Part shown: one piece after another, positions 53,709 through 62,116 of the stretch
Layout of the letters: the number at the start of each line of letters is the position of its first letter
Numbering within the stretch: the first letter of the stretch is position 1
Assembly: GCA_000733415.1 (NCBI GenBank)
Contig: KL662191.1
Coordinates: 3,679,643-3,743,642 of the forward strand
Source of the DNA: [Leptolyngbya] sp. JSC-1
Lineage (GTDB): Bacteria; Cyanobacteriota; Cyanobacteriia; Elainellales; Elainellaceae
Direction of reading: 5' to 3'
DNA length: 64,000 nt
Translations under genes and position numbers: made by a program
Notes under the pieces: generated by a model
What the model was told of the DNA's origin: nothing
Databases searched by the model: none
What the model saw: the letters and a program-made list of their open reading frames with translations, nothing else

Positions 53709-54860
53709 ATGGTCAAGCTAGAGCGAATGGTGCAGCAAATTATCCCGAAACCAGTGAAAATCCGTCTTGGCAAGGGGCATTTAGGAAGCTCAAGCCGCGA
53801 TCGGCTCCTGACTCAAAAATCCCTATCCAAAGCAGCCCAAAGTTGGCAGACCAGAGAAAAAATTCCTCTCCTGCTCCTGCTGGCTGCAATTGGATGCGGC
53901 AGTAGTCCGGTTCTCGCTCAAACCGAAGCTAATAGCTTTACTGATCTGTGCAGCCGCCGCGATGAGTTACCTCGCAGTGCTCGCCGCACGATCAACACCC
54001 TGCTGGACAAAGCCAAAACCGAAGATTGCGCTGAAGCTCAGCAAACCCTGACTAGCCGCAGCATTCTGGATTTAAGCAGCAGTGATGTGGAAGATCTGAC
54101 GCCACTGCAATCCCTGCCTCACTTGCGCCAACTCAACCTCTACGACAATCGAGTCGAAGACCTGACGCCCTTGCAGTCCTTACCTAATCTGACTATCCTT
54201 AGCCTCACCCAAAACCGAATTCGTGACATCACACCGCTGCAGTCTCTGACCAAACTGACCAGTCTCAACCTAGACGGCAACCGCATTTCTGACATCAGCT
54301 CCCTGTCAACGCTGACCAACCTGACCGCCCTTGACCTCAGCAGTAACGAAATTAGCGACCTGACTGCCCTTAGCCCGTTGACCAAGCTGGATTTGCTGGG
54401 ATTAAACGCAAATCGCATTTCTGTCTTAACGCCGCTGCAACCTCTGACCAACCTATCGCTCTTGGGGCTGGCCGACAACCAAATTACCGATTTAACGCCG
54501 CTGCAATCTCTGACTAATCTGGCGGCCCTCAGCCTCAACAACAATCAGATTACTGATCTGACGCCGCTGCAATCCCTGACGCGCCTGACGATTTTGGGAC
54601 TGGACGGGAATCAAATCACTAATCTCAACGGGCTTCAGGCATTAACCAATATCGACACGCTGGGCCTCAGCAACAACCAAATTACCGACTTAACGCCCCT
54701 GCAACCGCTCACTAACCTGACCGCCCTCGACCTCAGCAACAACGAGATCACGGACCTTGCGCCCCTGCAAGGGTTGACCAACCTGCAACTGCTGAACCTG
54801 CAAAACAACAATATCAATAACAGGACTTGTCCTGTTAGTTCAGAGATCTGTGAGTTTTGA
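53709..54860 (+). CDS. exported leucine-rich-repeat protein (internalin-like repeats)
   Basis: A 383-residue protein. A basic 52-residue N-terminus precedes a hydrophobic segment (53–62, PLLLLLAAI) and a likely signal-peptidase site after VLA (70). Residues about 120–370 are eleven consecutive 22-residue leucine-rich repeats of the form LTPLQSLTNLTxLxLxxNxITD, the SDS22/internalin type, making one curved binding surface. A short Cys-containing tail ends it. ATG 53709 has GAGGAG six bases upstream and is preferred to 53691. Partners are unknown; such proteins usually bind other proteins at the cell surface or periplasm. Confidence 0.85.
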   Translation: MVKLERMVQQIIPKPVKIRLGKGHLGSSSRDRLLTQKSLSKAAQSWQTREKIPLLLLLAAIGCGSSPVLAQTEANSFTDLCSRRDELPRSARRTINTLLDKAKTEDCAEAQQTLTSRSILDLSSSDVEDLTPLQSLPHLRQLNLYDNRVEDLTPLQSLPNLTILSLTQNRIRDITPLQSLTKLTSLNLDGNRISDISSLSTLTNLTALDLSSNEISDLTALSPLTKLDLLGLNANRISVLTPLQPLTNLSLLGLADNQITDLTPLQSLTNLAALSLNNNQITDLTPLQSLTRLTILGLDGNQITNLNGLQALTNIDTLGLSNNQITDLTPLQPLTNLTALDLSNNEITDLAPLQGLTNLQLLNLQNNNINNRTCPVSSEICEF

Positions 54861-55148
54861 GTAGGGCCGTTAGGTCTACTCCAGATACGGCCATCAATTA
54901 ATAAATCCTAATAAATGCCACAATCCAGCTTGGTTTGGGTTACGATTTGTAATCAATTCAGACAGCGTACAGATTAGCTCTGGATTTGGCTGAATAGGGG
55001 TTTAGGGGCATCGTCTAGTCCAATCTCACTCTAAGTTCAATCGGATAATAACGTTTAAGTTCAGGACGGTTTTTAGCTGGACATTCTCTAGGTTGAAAAA
55101 TTTTGTTCGCTTATAACATACTCAATCTAATTAAACTCTTATAAACCT

Positions 55149-56108
55149 ATGGCTCTACCCTTTGCATCCTCGTTTAGAGATCTGGATTTAGCTCGTAAAT
55201 TTAGCCTACTGCTGTTCTTAGTGTTTTTGGGTGGCATTATTGTGAGCGGTGTTGCCCTGTCCACTATCCTCAATCGCAATGCTCAAGACGTGATTTCGTC
55301 GAAAGCGCTGATGATGATGGAGACGATGAACTCGGTGCGACACTACACCAACAACCAAGTCAGGCCCGAACTAGAAGGCCGCTTGGTAAGCGAATTCTTG
55401 CCTGAAACGGTTCCAGCCTATTCAGCTCGCGAAGTGTTCGAAAAACTGCGGGAAAGCCGCACCTATAGCGATTTCTTCTACAAAGAAGCGACGCTGAATC
55501 CCACCAATTTACGTGACAAGGCCGACGGATTTGAAGCCCAGATCGTTGACCGGTTTCGCCAAGATGCCAATCTACCAGAGGTGCGCGGCTTTCGGGATAC
55601 TCCCAGCGGCGAGTTGTTCTATATTGCTCGCCCGATTGCGATTACGGCAGCGAGCTGTTTGCAATGCCACAGTACGCCCGATGTGGCCCCAGTCAGTATG
55701 ATCGAGCGCTATGGTACGGCAAACGGGTTTGGCTGGAAGCTCAACGAAATTGTGGGAGCGCAGATCATTTCGGTTCCGGCGCAGCAGGTGTTGAGAAACA
55801 GTCGGCAGGCATTCTTACTGATCATGGGTACGATTACCGGCATTTTTGCCCTGGCGACCCTGCTGGTCAACCTCTGGCTGCGACGCTATGTGGCTCGTCC
55901 CCTGAAGCGAATGGCGCAAGCGGCTGAAGCCGTGAGTACGGGCGACCTCGATGCCGAATTTGAATGGAACTCGAAAGATGAAGTTGGCAGCTTGGCCGAG
56001 GCGTTTCGCCGCATGAAAACCAGTCTGGTAATGGCGATGAAGCGGCTGGATCGCTATCGTATCAGTAAACGCACGATGAATACGGAAGGAAGAAGTTCAG
56101 AGTTTTGA
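55149..56108 (+). CDS. Tll0287-type haem sensor with HAMP domain, no output domain
   Basis: A 319-residue membrane protein: first membrane segment about 19–41, an external Tll0287-like (DUF3365) domain (about 45–215) with the c-type haem motif Cys170-x2-Cys173-His174, a second membrane segment (220–243) and a HAMP domain (about 244–297). It then stops after about 20 more residues, so there is no kinase, cyclase or methyl-accepting module. It may signal by binding a partner. The stop is only three bases from the stop of the CHAT–kinase gene on the other strand, so the transcripts converge. Confidence 0.88.
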   Translation: MALPFASSFRDLDLARKFSLLLFLVFLGGIIVSGVALSTILNRNAQDVISSKALMMMETMNSVRHYTNNQVRPELEGRLVSEFLPETVPAYSAREVFEKLRESRTYSDFFYKEATLNPTNLRDKADGFEAQIVDRFRQDANLPEVRGFRDTPSGELFYIARPIAITAASCLQCHSTPDVAPVSMIERYGTANGFGWKLNEIVGAQIISVPAQQVLRNSRQAFLLIMGTITGIFALATLLVNLWLRRYVARPLKRMAQAAEAVSTGDLDAEFEWNSKDEVGSLAEAFRRMKTSLVMAMKRLDRYRISKRTMNTEGRSSEF

Positions 56109-56111
56109 CGC

Positions 56112-58682
56112 TTATTTCCCCATCTGTCGAAGCATCTGCTGCCGAAAGGCGTCTGCCTGTTTAGCATTGGGAATTTCTGCGGCGATGGTTTGGATCAGCT
56201 GCTGGCGGCTGAGCTGGGGCGACTGGGCCAAAATCTCATCGAGAATGCAATCGGCCATCGGGCCAATCTGCCGCGCTAGTTCTCGCCGACAAGTTGTCAA
56301 GAAGTCGGGCGTGAGGGGCAAGAAGGCCGGCCTAGCAGGAGGTGGATTCGTCGTTGTTGCATCGAGTTGGGGTTGAGGCTGCTGGGGTGGAGCAGGCGGA
56401 GCAGGACTGACCGGAGGAACCTGTTGCAGCAATGCTCTGGCTCTGGTTCGAAACTGGTTGGCCTGTTTTAGATCGGGAATTTCCGCCGCGAGGGATTCAA
56501 TCAGGGCGATGGCAGTGATCTGGGGCTGCTGGGTCAGAATGTCGTCCAGGATATAGGCAGCCATTGGTCCAATGCAGTGGGTGAGTTCGCGCTGGCAGTG
56601 GTGCAAAAAGGTAGGTGATAGAGCAGGAGCCGCCGCTGGCTGAGGCGCGAGGGTAACTGCATCTGGCCGGGGTTGGGCCGTGGTCTGTTCTGGAGACGGC
56701 TGAAAGGACAACAGCACCTGTAGATCGGCAAGGGCGGCTTGGGCTGTGGGATAGCGATGACGCGGATTTTCAGCCAGCAGTTTGGCGAAAAGGGGACACA
56801 GTTTAGTGCTGACCTGCGAGTGCCAACGCGGTTCTGAGTGGGTTTGTTCTAGCAGCCACAGTGGATTGCGTCCGGTCAGCAGCACCAGGGCCGTCATCCC
56901 CAAGCTATACAGGTCACTCGATGGAAAGCACTGCCCAAGCTGCATTTGCTCTGGCGGCGCATAGCCCGGTTTACCGATACGAGAAGCCTGATGCAGCGAT
57001 TGCAAACTGCCAAGTTGCCGCGCCCAGATCTGGCTAGCTACCTCCTTGACAATGCCAAAATCAATCAGCACTGGAGGCGAACGCCGCTGCGGCAAAATTA
57101 CGTTTCCGGGCGAAATATCGCGGTGGATAATATTCATGCCATGCAGATACTGCAACACCGGTAGCAAATCCTGCAGCCACTGAATCACCTCGATTTCCGA
57201 AAAAGTTTCGCCTCGCTGCTGCCGCTCTTCGAGCAGCTCTAGGTATGTTTTACCGTCGATGTACTCTTCCACAATAAACAGCCGATCCTCCTGGGTGAAC
57301 CAGGCCAGAAATTTGGGAATCTGGGGATGGCTGACCTGATAGAGCACTTTGGCTTCGCGTTCAAATAACTGACGCGAGCGCTGCAACACCGTCGGACTGC
57401 GATTCGCGGGCGCAAATTCCTTCAACACGCACAAATCGCCAAACCGATAGGTATCGGCAGCTAGATAGGTGCGGCCAAACCCTCCCTGCCCGATCTGGCG
57501 CTGAATCTGGTAGCGGTCGTTGATTAGGATTGGCTCTGGGGCGAGCGGCAATGGCTGAAGAGGGCCTTCCTCTAGCAAGGGTTGAGTTGGAACTGCTAGG
57601 TTGCGCAGACGGCCCCCCAGCCCCTGCCAAGTCGGTGGAATCACGGCTGGATTCTGGCAGATCACCGGCAGCCAAGTAGCGCAAGGATACTCGTCTTCGA
57701 TGCCCTGGAGAATTTCTCGCGCTTCCCGCACCGCCAAATAGAAGGATTCCCCTTGGGCAAAGGCGGTCAGAAACGACTTGAGGAATTCCTGCGCCACCTG
57801 ATCCGGCACGGGTTCCCGCATCACAATGATCTGAGGGATATGCAGATCTTCTAGTTCGCGAGCCAGCCCCAAGCCATCGCACGAGTTAAAGATTGCTACC
57901 TGCAGCCCCCGTTCGACCACGCGCCGCAGGGCATATTTGAGCTGATCCAGGGTAAGGCTGTCAGTTTGGTTGAGGGCAATTTGCCCCCGATTGCCGTCAG
58001 TATAGCTGTGGCCGGCGAAGAACAGAATATCCCAGTTTTGTCGCCATAATTCTTGGGTCAGAGCCTGGCGAGTTGGTTCTACTAAAAAGCTGACGTTTGC
58101 GCCTGAGAGCTGTTCTAATAACCGCCGGTCGGTTTGGGTATCGATGCCGTTGCTGTTGCCCAAAATCGCCAGCACATTCACGCCCAGTTTGTCGGGCCGG
58201 ATCGCTGCCACCCGTTCGTAGATCGAAGCCCCCAAAGCAATTTCGCTTTTGGGATAGCGATCGCAAAAATCCCATAGATGCCAGGGCAGCCGTCGCACAT
58301 CCAGGTTGGGAGTTTGTACAATCACCCGCACCTGATCGGAGGGCATGAGCTGCTCCAGCAGTTTTTCCCGAATTGGGCGAAACGAGGCGGCATAGAGCCA
58401 GCCATTCAAACTGTCGATGAGGGTATGAGCGGCACTCTGGCAGGCTTCGCGCTTAGAGACATTCAGATGCTGGATGGTTTCCGCATCGAGCCGGAGCCGC
58501 TGGTTCAAGCTACGGTAAGCCCCAGCCCAGTCCTGATAGGCTTGATACAGCTCTGGTGCTGCCGGCAGCCGACCAATCGTTTCCACACTGGGATGCTGCC
58601 CCTCTTCACCAAACTGGAGCGCCACTGGAAATCCGTGCTCAAGACTGCCATCGCCTAACTTTAACAGGACGAGCTTACCCAC
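56112..58682 (-). CDS. CHAT protease–Ser/Thr kinase fusion with two C-terminal repeats
   Basis: An 856-residue multidomain protein. Residues 1–350 include a CHAT (caspase-like) domain with the His225 (FFAGHSYTDG) and Cys268 (FNSCDG) dyad. Residues 388–655 are a complete kinase: GQGGFG, Lys421, HRDISPGN (520–527), DFG (541–543), APPEQ. The C-terminus has two copies of a ~60-residue module (about 690–748 and 791–850) with the shared core C.REL…IGPMA..ILD.IL and LI..IAAEIP..KQA..FR. No membrane segment is present. It starts with GTG 58682 and is the last gene of the sigma-like–DUF1822–CHAT cluster, 101 bp after DUF1822. Confidence 0.93.
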   Translation of the reverse strand: MGKLVLLKLGDGSLEHGFPVALQFGEEGQHPSVETIGRLPAAPELYQAYQDWAGAYRSLNQRLRLDAETIQHLNVSKREACQSAAHTLIDSLNGWLYAASFRPIREKLLEQLMPSDQVRVIVQTPNLDVRRLPWHLWDFCDRYPKSEIALGASIYERVAAIRPDKLGVNVLAILGNSNGIDTQTDRRLLEQLSGANVSFLVEPTRQALTQELWRQNWDILFFAGHSYTDGNRGQIALNQTDSLTLDQLKYALRRVVERGLQVAIFNSCDGLGLARELEDLHIPQIIVMREPVPDQVAQEFLKSFLTAFAQGESFYLAVREAREILQGIEDEYPCATWLPVICQNPAVIPPTWQGLGGRLRNLAVPTQPLLEEGPLQPLPLAPEPILINDRYQIQRQIGQGGFGRTYLAADTYRFGDLCVLKEFAPANRSPTVLQRSRQLFEREAKVLYQVSHPQIPKFLAWFTQEDRLFIVEEYIDGKTYLELLEERQQRGETFSEIEVIQWLQDLLPVLQYLHGMNIIHRDISPGNVILPQRRSPPVLIDFGIVKEVASQIWARQLGSLQSLHQASRIGKPGYAPPEQMQLGQCFPSSDLYSLGMTALVLLTGRNPLWLLEQTHSEPRWHSQVSTKLCPLFAKLLAENPRHRYPTAQAALADLQVLLSFQPSPEQTTAQPRPDAVTLAPQPAAAPALSPTFLHHCQRELTHCIGPMAAYILDDILTQQPQITAIALIESLAAEIPDLKQANQFRTRARALLQQVPPVSPAPPAPPQQPQPQLDATTTNPPPARPAFLPLTPDFLTTCRRELARQIGPMADCILDEILAQSPQLSRQQLIQTIAAEIPNAKQADAFRQQMLRQMGK

Positions 58683-58710
58683 GATTGCTTTGTTCTAACC
58701 ATCCTTTTGC

Positions 58711-58762
58711 TGTATGTACTTGTTGTATGTACTTGTTGTATCTACCTTTTGTATCTACCTTA
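58711..58762. repeat. 13-bp tandem repeat, 4 copies, in the CHAT operon spacer
   Basis: TGTATGTACTTGT occurs twice exactly, followed by TGTATCTACCTTT and TGTATCTACCTTA. The block lies between DUF1822 and the CHAT–kinase gene. Confidence 0.9.
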
Positions 58763-58783
58763 GCGGAGATCAAATCACAAAAA

Positions 58784-59755
58784 TCACACCACAAAATGCT
58801 CGCTCAGCACCGTATCTTGCAGCTCAATTTCTAGCCTCAGTAATTCTCCTGGTCTGCCTCTAAACCGCAGTTGGATGTAATCATCCGCTTGGCGTGTCCT
58901 GGTTTCTAACACAACCGAGCCAGCTTGATCCAGTCCGACCAGTCGCAGCCCTGCCGGTAAACCTGTCCCTGCTTCAATGGGGTGGATCTGCACATAGACA
59001 CTGCGCTGTTGCTCAGAGCGGGGCCGCACCTCGACGACCAGAACCAAGGGGTAATCAACCGTGGCGGTACTGAGGTGAATCAGCTTGGCCCGTCGCAGAG
59101 CCTCGGACTCAGATGGAATGTCTTCTGAGGTGGTTTCCGCAGCACTGCGAAAGGCAAAGGCCGGTTCTGTGTGGAGCGAATCCAGTAGGGATTCAATCGT
59201 CTGCCAGCCGGCGGTCGCCTGTCCGACTAGCCACTGACCTAAATCGGTCGCCATGCGGCTGATGCTGGGGGCTGCTTGTTGCTCCATATGAACTCGGTCA
59301 ATCAAGGCGTCGAGTGAATCGAATTGATCCAGCGGCAAATGTTCAGTCGTGACAGTGGGCACAAACCCCAGCAAGGTGGCTTCTAGATTCACCAAATCCA
59401 GCTGCACAGCCACATATCCAATCCGATCGGCCCACACCTCTGGCGGAATCAGACATACCGATGCGTTTGGCTCCACAGGGCGGCATTCTAAGCGACCGAC
59501 ACCGACCAATTCCAGATCAGCCACATTAGCGGCCAACCGTTTGAGTGGCTGCCAACTGTCACCTGCATTCAGGTCCGTAGCGATGCCCAGCATCTGGCAA
59601 TAATCCTGCAGCGCATACACCGCGAGCGTATTTTGCCGTACCTGTTCGGCTTTGGCAGGAGTGGGTTGCTGCTGCGCAAACTGATCTGCCGTTTCTCGCG
59701 CCAATCGCGTCATGGGCAGCGTAACCGTGAGCTGTTGGGGAAAAGTAGTAGTCAT
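58784..59755 (-). CDS. DUF1822-family protein
   Basis: A 323-residue soluble protein of the cyanobacterial DUF1822 family: N-terminal LTVTLPMTRLARETADQFA, the conserved ALQDYCQMLGIATDLNAGDSW, a VGRLECRPVE segment, and a C-terminal beta domain with VYVQIHPI and LPAGLRLVGLDQAGSV. Function is unknown. ATG 59755 overlaps the stop of the sigma-like gene (ATGA), so they are coupled; the open start at 59806 is rejected for that reason. The family is often next to sigma-70-like and CHAT genes in cyanobacteria. Confidence 0.85.
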   Translation of the reverse strand: MTTTFPQQLTVTLPMTRLARETADQFAQQQPTPAKAEQVRQNTLAVYALQDYCQMLGIATDLNAGDSWQPLKRLAANVADLELVGVGRLECRPVEPNASVCLIPPEVWADRIGYVAVQLDLVNLEATLLGFVPTVTTEHLPLDQFDSLDALIDRVHMEQQAAPSISRMATDLGQWLVGQATAGWQTIESLLDSLHTEPAFAFRSAAETTSEDIPSESEALRRAKLIHLSTATVDYPLVLVVEVRPRSEQQRSVYVQIHPIEAGTGLPAGLRLVGLDQAGSVVLETRTRQADDYIQLRFRGRPGELLRLEIELQDTVLSEHFVV

Positions 59756-60468
59756 GGCTCTAGATATCCTTCGGCTTTGCCAAATTGACACAAACGCGGC
59801 AAACACTGACGCTGATAAAAATTGCTGAGGGTTGAGATCGGTAGCTTGAATTCTGCCGAGAGGTCTTTCCAGCTTACTTCAGGCGGCAGCCGACGCAACA
59901 GCAAAACCTGACAGTTCACTGCAGGATGATTCGCAATGTGGGTACGACGCAACTCTCTGGTAACATCCCGTTCTATCCATTCTCGCACGTCTTCCAGTAA
60001 TGGAGGTAAATCTGCCGGAGATGCTAGCCGATCAATCGGATCAGTGGCATCGCCGGCATCTCCAACCGGAACTGAACTGGCGCTAATGGTTCTGGTCTGC
60101 TGTTTTTGCACCTCCAGATAAAACTGCTGCAGCTGACGTTTCAGATAAAAATTCAACCAGGTGATCAGGCTGCTGCGCTCTGGGTCATAGGCTTCGCCTG
60201 TATTTGCTTCACAGATGTTCTGACAAAAATACATCCAGGTTTGCTGCAACGCATCTGGATAGTAAGCAGTTGTATCTCGCCAGAGTTTGGGCTGCACTAA
60301 ATTGACAATTCGGGTGAGATATTTTTGCCGCGCTGGACTGCCCGGTGGATGCTGACAAGCCTGGATCACGAGCTGGTGGAGCTGTGCTCGCAACCCTTCG
60401 CTTCCCTTGCTTCCACTATTTTCTAGGGGGCTATCAGATGAACTATCGGACCTAATTTGGCAACTCAT
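59752..60468 (-). CDS. sigma-70-family-like protein
   Basis: A 238-residue protein related to RNA polymerase sigma factors. A region-2-like part (about 60–115) has ALQQTWMYFCQNI and SSLITWLNFYLKRQLQQF. A region-4-like end has NCQVLLLRRLPPEVSWKDLSAEF followed by ISTLSNFYQRQCLPRL, a helix-turn-helix pattern. It is shorter than group 1–2 sigma factors and nearer to ECF-like or sigma-like regulators, so it may direct transcription or have become a partner protein. It is the first gene of the cluster. No ribosome site is seen before ATG 60468. Confidence 0.8.
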   Translation of the reverse strand: MSCQIRSDSSSDSPLENSGSKGSEGLRAQLHQLVIQACQHPPGSPARQKYLTRIVNLVQPKLWRDTTAYYPDALQQTWMYFCQNICEANTGEAYDPERSSLITWLNFYLKRQLQQFYLEVQKQQTRTISASSVPVGDAGDATDPIDRLASPADLPPLLEDVREWIERDVTRELRRTHIANHPAVNCQVLLLRRLPPEVSWKDLSAEFKLPISTLSNFYQRQCLPRLCQFGKAEGYLEP

Positions 60469-60698
60469 AATTTCGCAACCCGTATCAGTAATTCAGCCAT
60501 TGCTCACTCAAACAGCGGCCTATTCTGCATCATTCAGCGACTGCAATCGCAATTAAGGCCGTCTTTCGTAAAGTTTTGTGAACAACCAGGTAAAACCCCT
60601 GCTTGCCGCTAATAGCTCTATAGCGGTGAACGAACTCTCTCTGAAATGTAAACCGACTCTCACAAGTGACATCCTATAAATCTTAAGGAGAACAACCA

Positions 60699-60887
60699 AT
60701 GAAACCGAATCGAATCGCTCGCGTGACTGCTACTGTAATCGGATTTGCTCTGTTAACCGTAATGGCTGCCGATCCTGCCTTCGCTTCCCACAGACGCCAT
60801 CACGGTCATCACGGTCATCACGGTCATCATGGTCATCATGGTCATCATGGTCACCACGGCCATCATGGCTGCTACAGATACCGCTAA
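60699..60887 (+). CDS. secreted (His-His-Gly)8 peptide
   Basis: A 62-residue precursor. Residues 1–29 form a signal peptide (basic start, hydrophobic core VIGFALLTVM, cleavage after AFA). The mature 33 residues are almost only eight HHG triplets followed by CYRYR. Sixteen histidines suggest binding of zinc, copper or nickel outside the cytosol, but no function is known. The DNA is a 9-bp tandem array (about 60798–60869). ATG 60699 has AAGGAGAACAACC upstream. It diverges from the sigma-like gene and is 221 bp before the RTX gene. Confidence 0.82.
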   Translation: MKPNRIARVTATVIGFALLTVMAADPAFASHRRHHGHHGHHGHHGHHGHHGHHGHHGCYRYR

Positions 60888-61108
60888 TTCGCCAATCCAT
60901 GAACGCAAAGATGAATAGGGTTGTCAGACGTCATTGGTCTCTATCAGGTCTAGCTATACCCGCAAGTTCAGTGCCCGTAGCCACCCATAACACCTGTAAC
61001 CACAGTCAACGACTCGTGATAGCCCTGATTCTCTCGCTTATGCAATCCCTTTCGACTATGAGTTTTTAGCTCAAGAACGTCTACTTTTCTACTACAAGGA
61101 GAACAACA

Positions 61109-62008
61109 ATGGGAACTTATGTTGGCAATGACTCAAATAATGCAAAAACTGCCGCAATGGAATGGAACGATGGAGATTGGTGGAATCCGTTTGATGGCTA
61201 TTATGAATGGCGTTCCTGGACCATGACCGGCAAAGGTGGTAGCGATCAGCTAACCGGTGGAGCAAAAAATGATTACATCTACGGTGATTATAAACTAGGC
61301 GCGTACTCGGTGACAGGAATTCCAGGCAATGATGTATTGACAGGGCGCGGGGGCGATGATTATCTCTATGGTGAAGAGGGCAACGATACCCTCTACGGCG
61401 ATTTCGCTTTCGGTAGCGGTACTGGTGCTGGCAACGATTATCTCAACGGCGGCAGTGGGAATGATATTCTTTACGGTGAAGCTGGCAACGACACACTTGT
61501 AGGTGGCTTCGGCGATGATTACCAAGATGGAGGAACTGGCAACGACGCACTTTACGGTGAATCGGGAAATGACAGCTTAGTAGGCGGCTCCGGCAACGAT
61601 TACATCAACGGCGGCGATAGTAATGATAACCTTTTTGGTGGATCGGGAAATGACACACTAGTAGGTGGCTATGGCAACGATTATCTAGACGGCTATGGCA
61701 ACACGCTATACGAGAAAGATCAACTTATAGGCGGGTATGGAGCTGATCGATTTGCGCTTGGCTCTAGCACCAACGTGTATTACAAAGGGGATGGCACCAA
61801 TGGCTACGCTACGATTCAAGACTTTGTATTTGGCGATAAAATTCAGGTTAAAGGTGCACTGAATGGTTACACCCTAGAGAAGAACTACGACTGGGGTGTT
61901 GGCACTTCGGCTAAAGATACGGCCATCTTCCACAGCGGCGACCTGATTGGCGTGGTGCAAGACAATATCAGCATTCAGCTCAATTCGTCCTATTTCACGA
62001 CGCTTTAA
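61109..62008 (+). CDS. RTX-type calcium-binding protein
   Basis: A 299-residue protein. After about 50 aromatic-rich residues, residues 50–225 carry more than ten GGxGxDxL/Y nonapeptides (for example GGSGNDYINGG), which fold into a calcium-bound parallel beta-roll. The end (QDFVFGDKIQVKGAL…SIQLNSSYFTTL) resembles the C-terminal signal of type I secretion substrates. There is no enzyme domain, so it may be a surface or matrix protein. Its leader AAGGAGAACAAC before the ATG is the same as that of the His-rich peptide. A terminator follows. Confidence 0.9.
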   Translation: MGTYVGNDSNNAKTAAMEWNDGDWWNPFDGYYEWRSWTMTGKGGSDQLTGGAKNDYIYGDYKLGAYSVTGIPGNDVLTGRGGDDYLYGEEGNDTLYGDFAFGSGTGAGNDYLNGGSGNDILYGEAGNDTLVGGFGDDYQDGGTGNDALYGESGNDSLVGGSGNDYINGGDSNDNLFGGSGNDTLVGGYGNDYLDGYGNTLYEKDQLIGGYGADRFALGSSTNVYYKGDGTNGYATIQDFVFGDKIQVKGALNGYTLEKNYDWGVGTSAKDTAIFHSGDLIGVVQDNISIQLNSSYFTTL

Positions 62009-62065
62009 TTTCACTGCTACAAAAGCAGATAGAGCCAAGAACACCCAAAAACATAAAGCGGTAAC

Positions 62066-62090
62066 GGGTCAGGACTAGTCTGGCCCTTTT
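62066..62090 (+). terminator. rho-independent terminator of the RTX gene
   Basis: GGGTCAG pairs with CTGGCCC (one G·U) around GACTAGT and is followed by TTTTC, 58 bases after the RTX stop. Confidence 0.75.
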
Positions 62091-62116
62091 CTGCTGATCT
62101 CACTCCACAAGCTGGA

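Noticed and set aside
60640..60690. Promoter −10-like TATAAAT before the HHG gene
   Set aside because: It lies too close to the ribosome site to give a leader; the true promoter cannot be fixed by eye.
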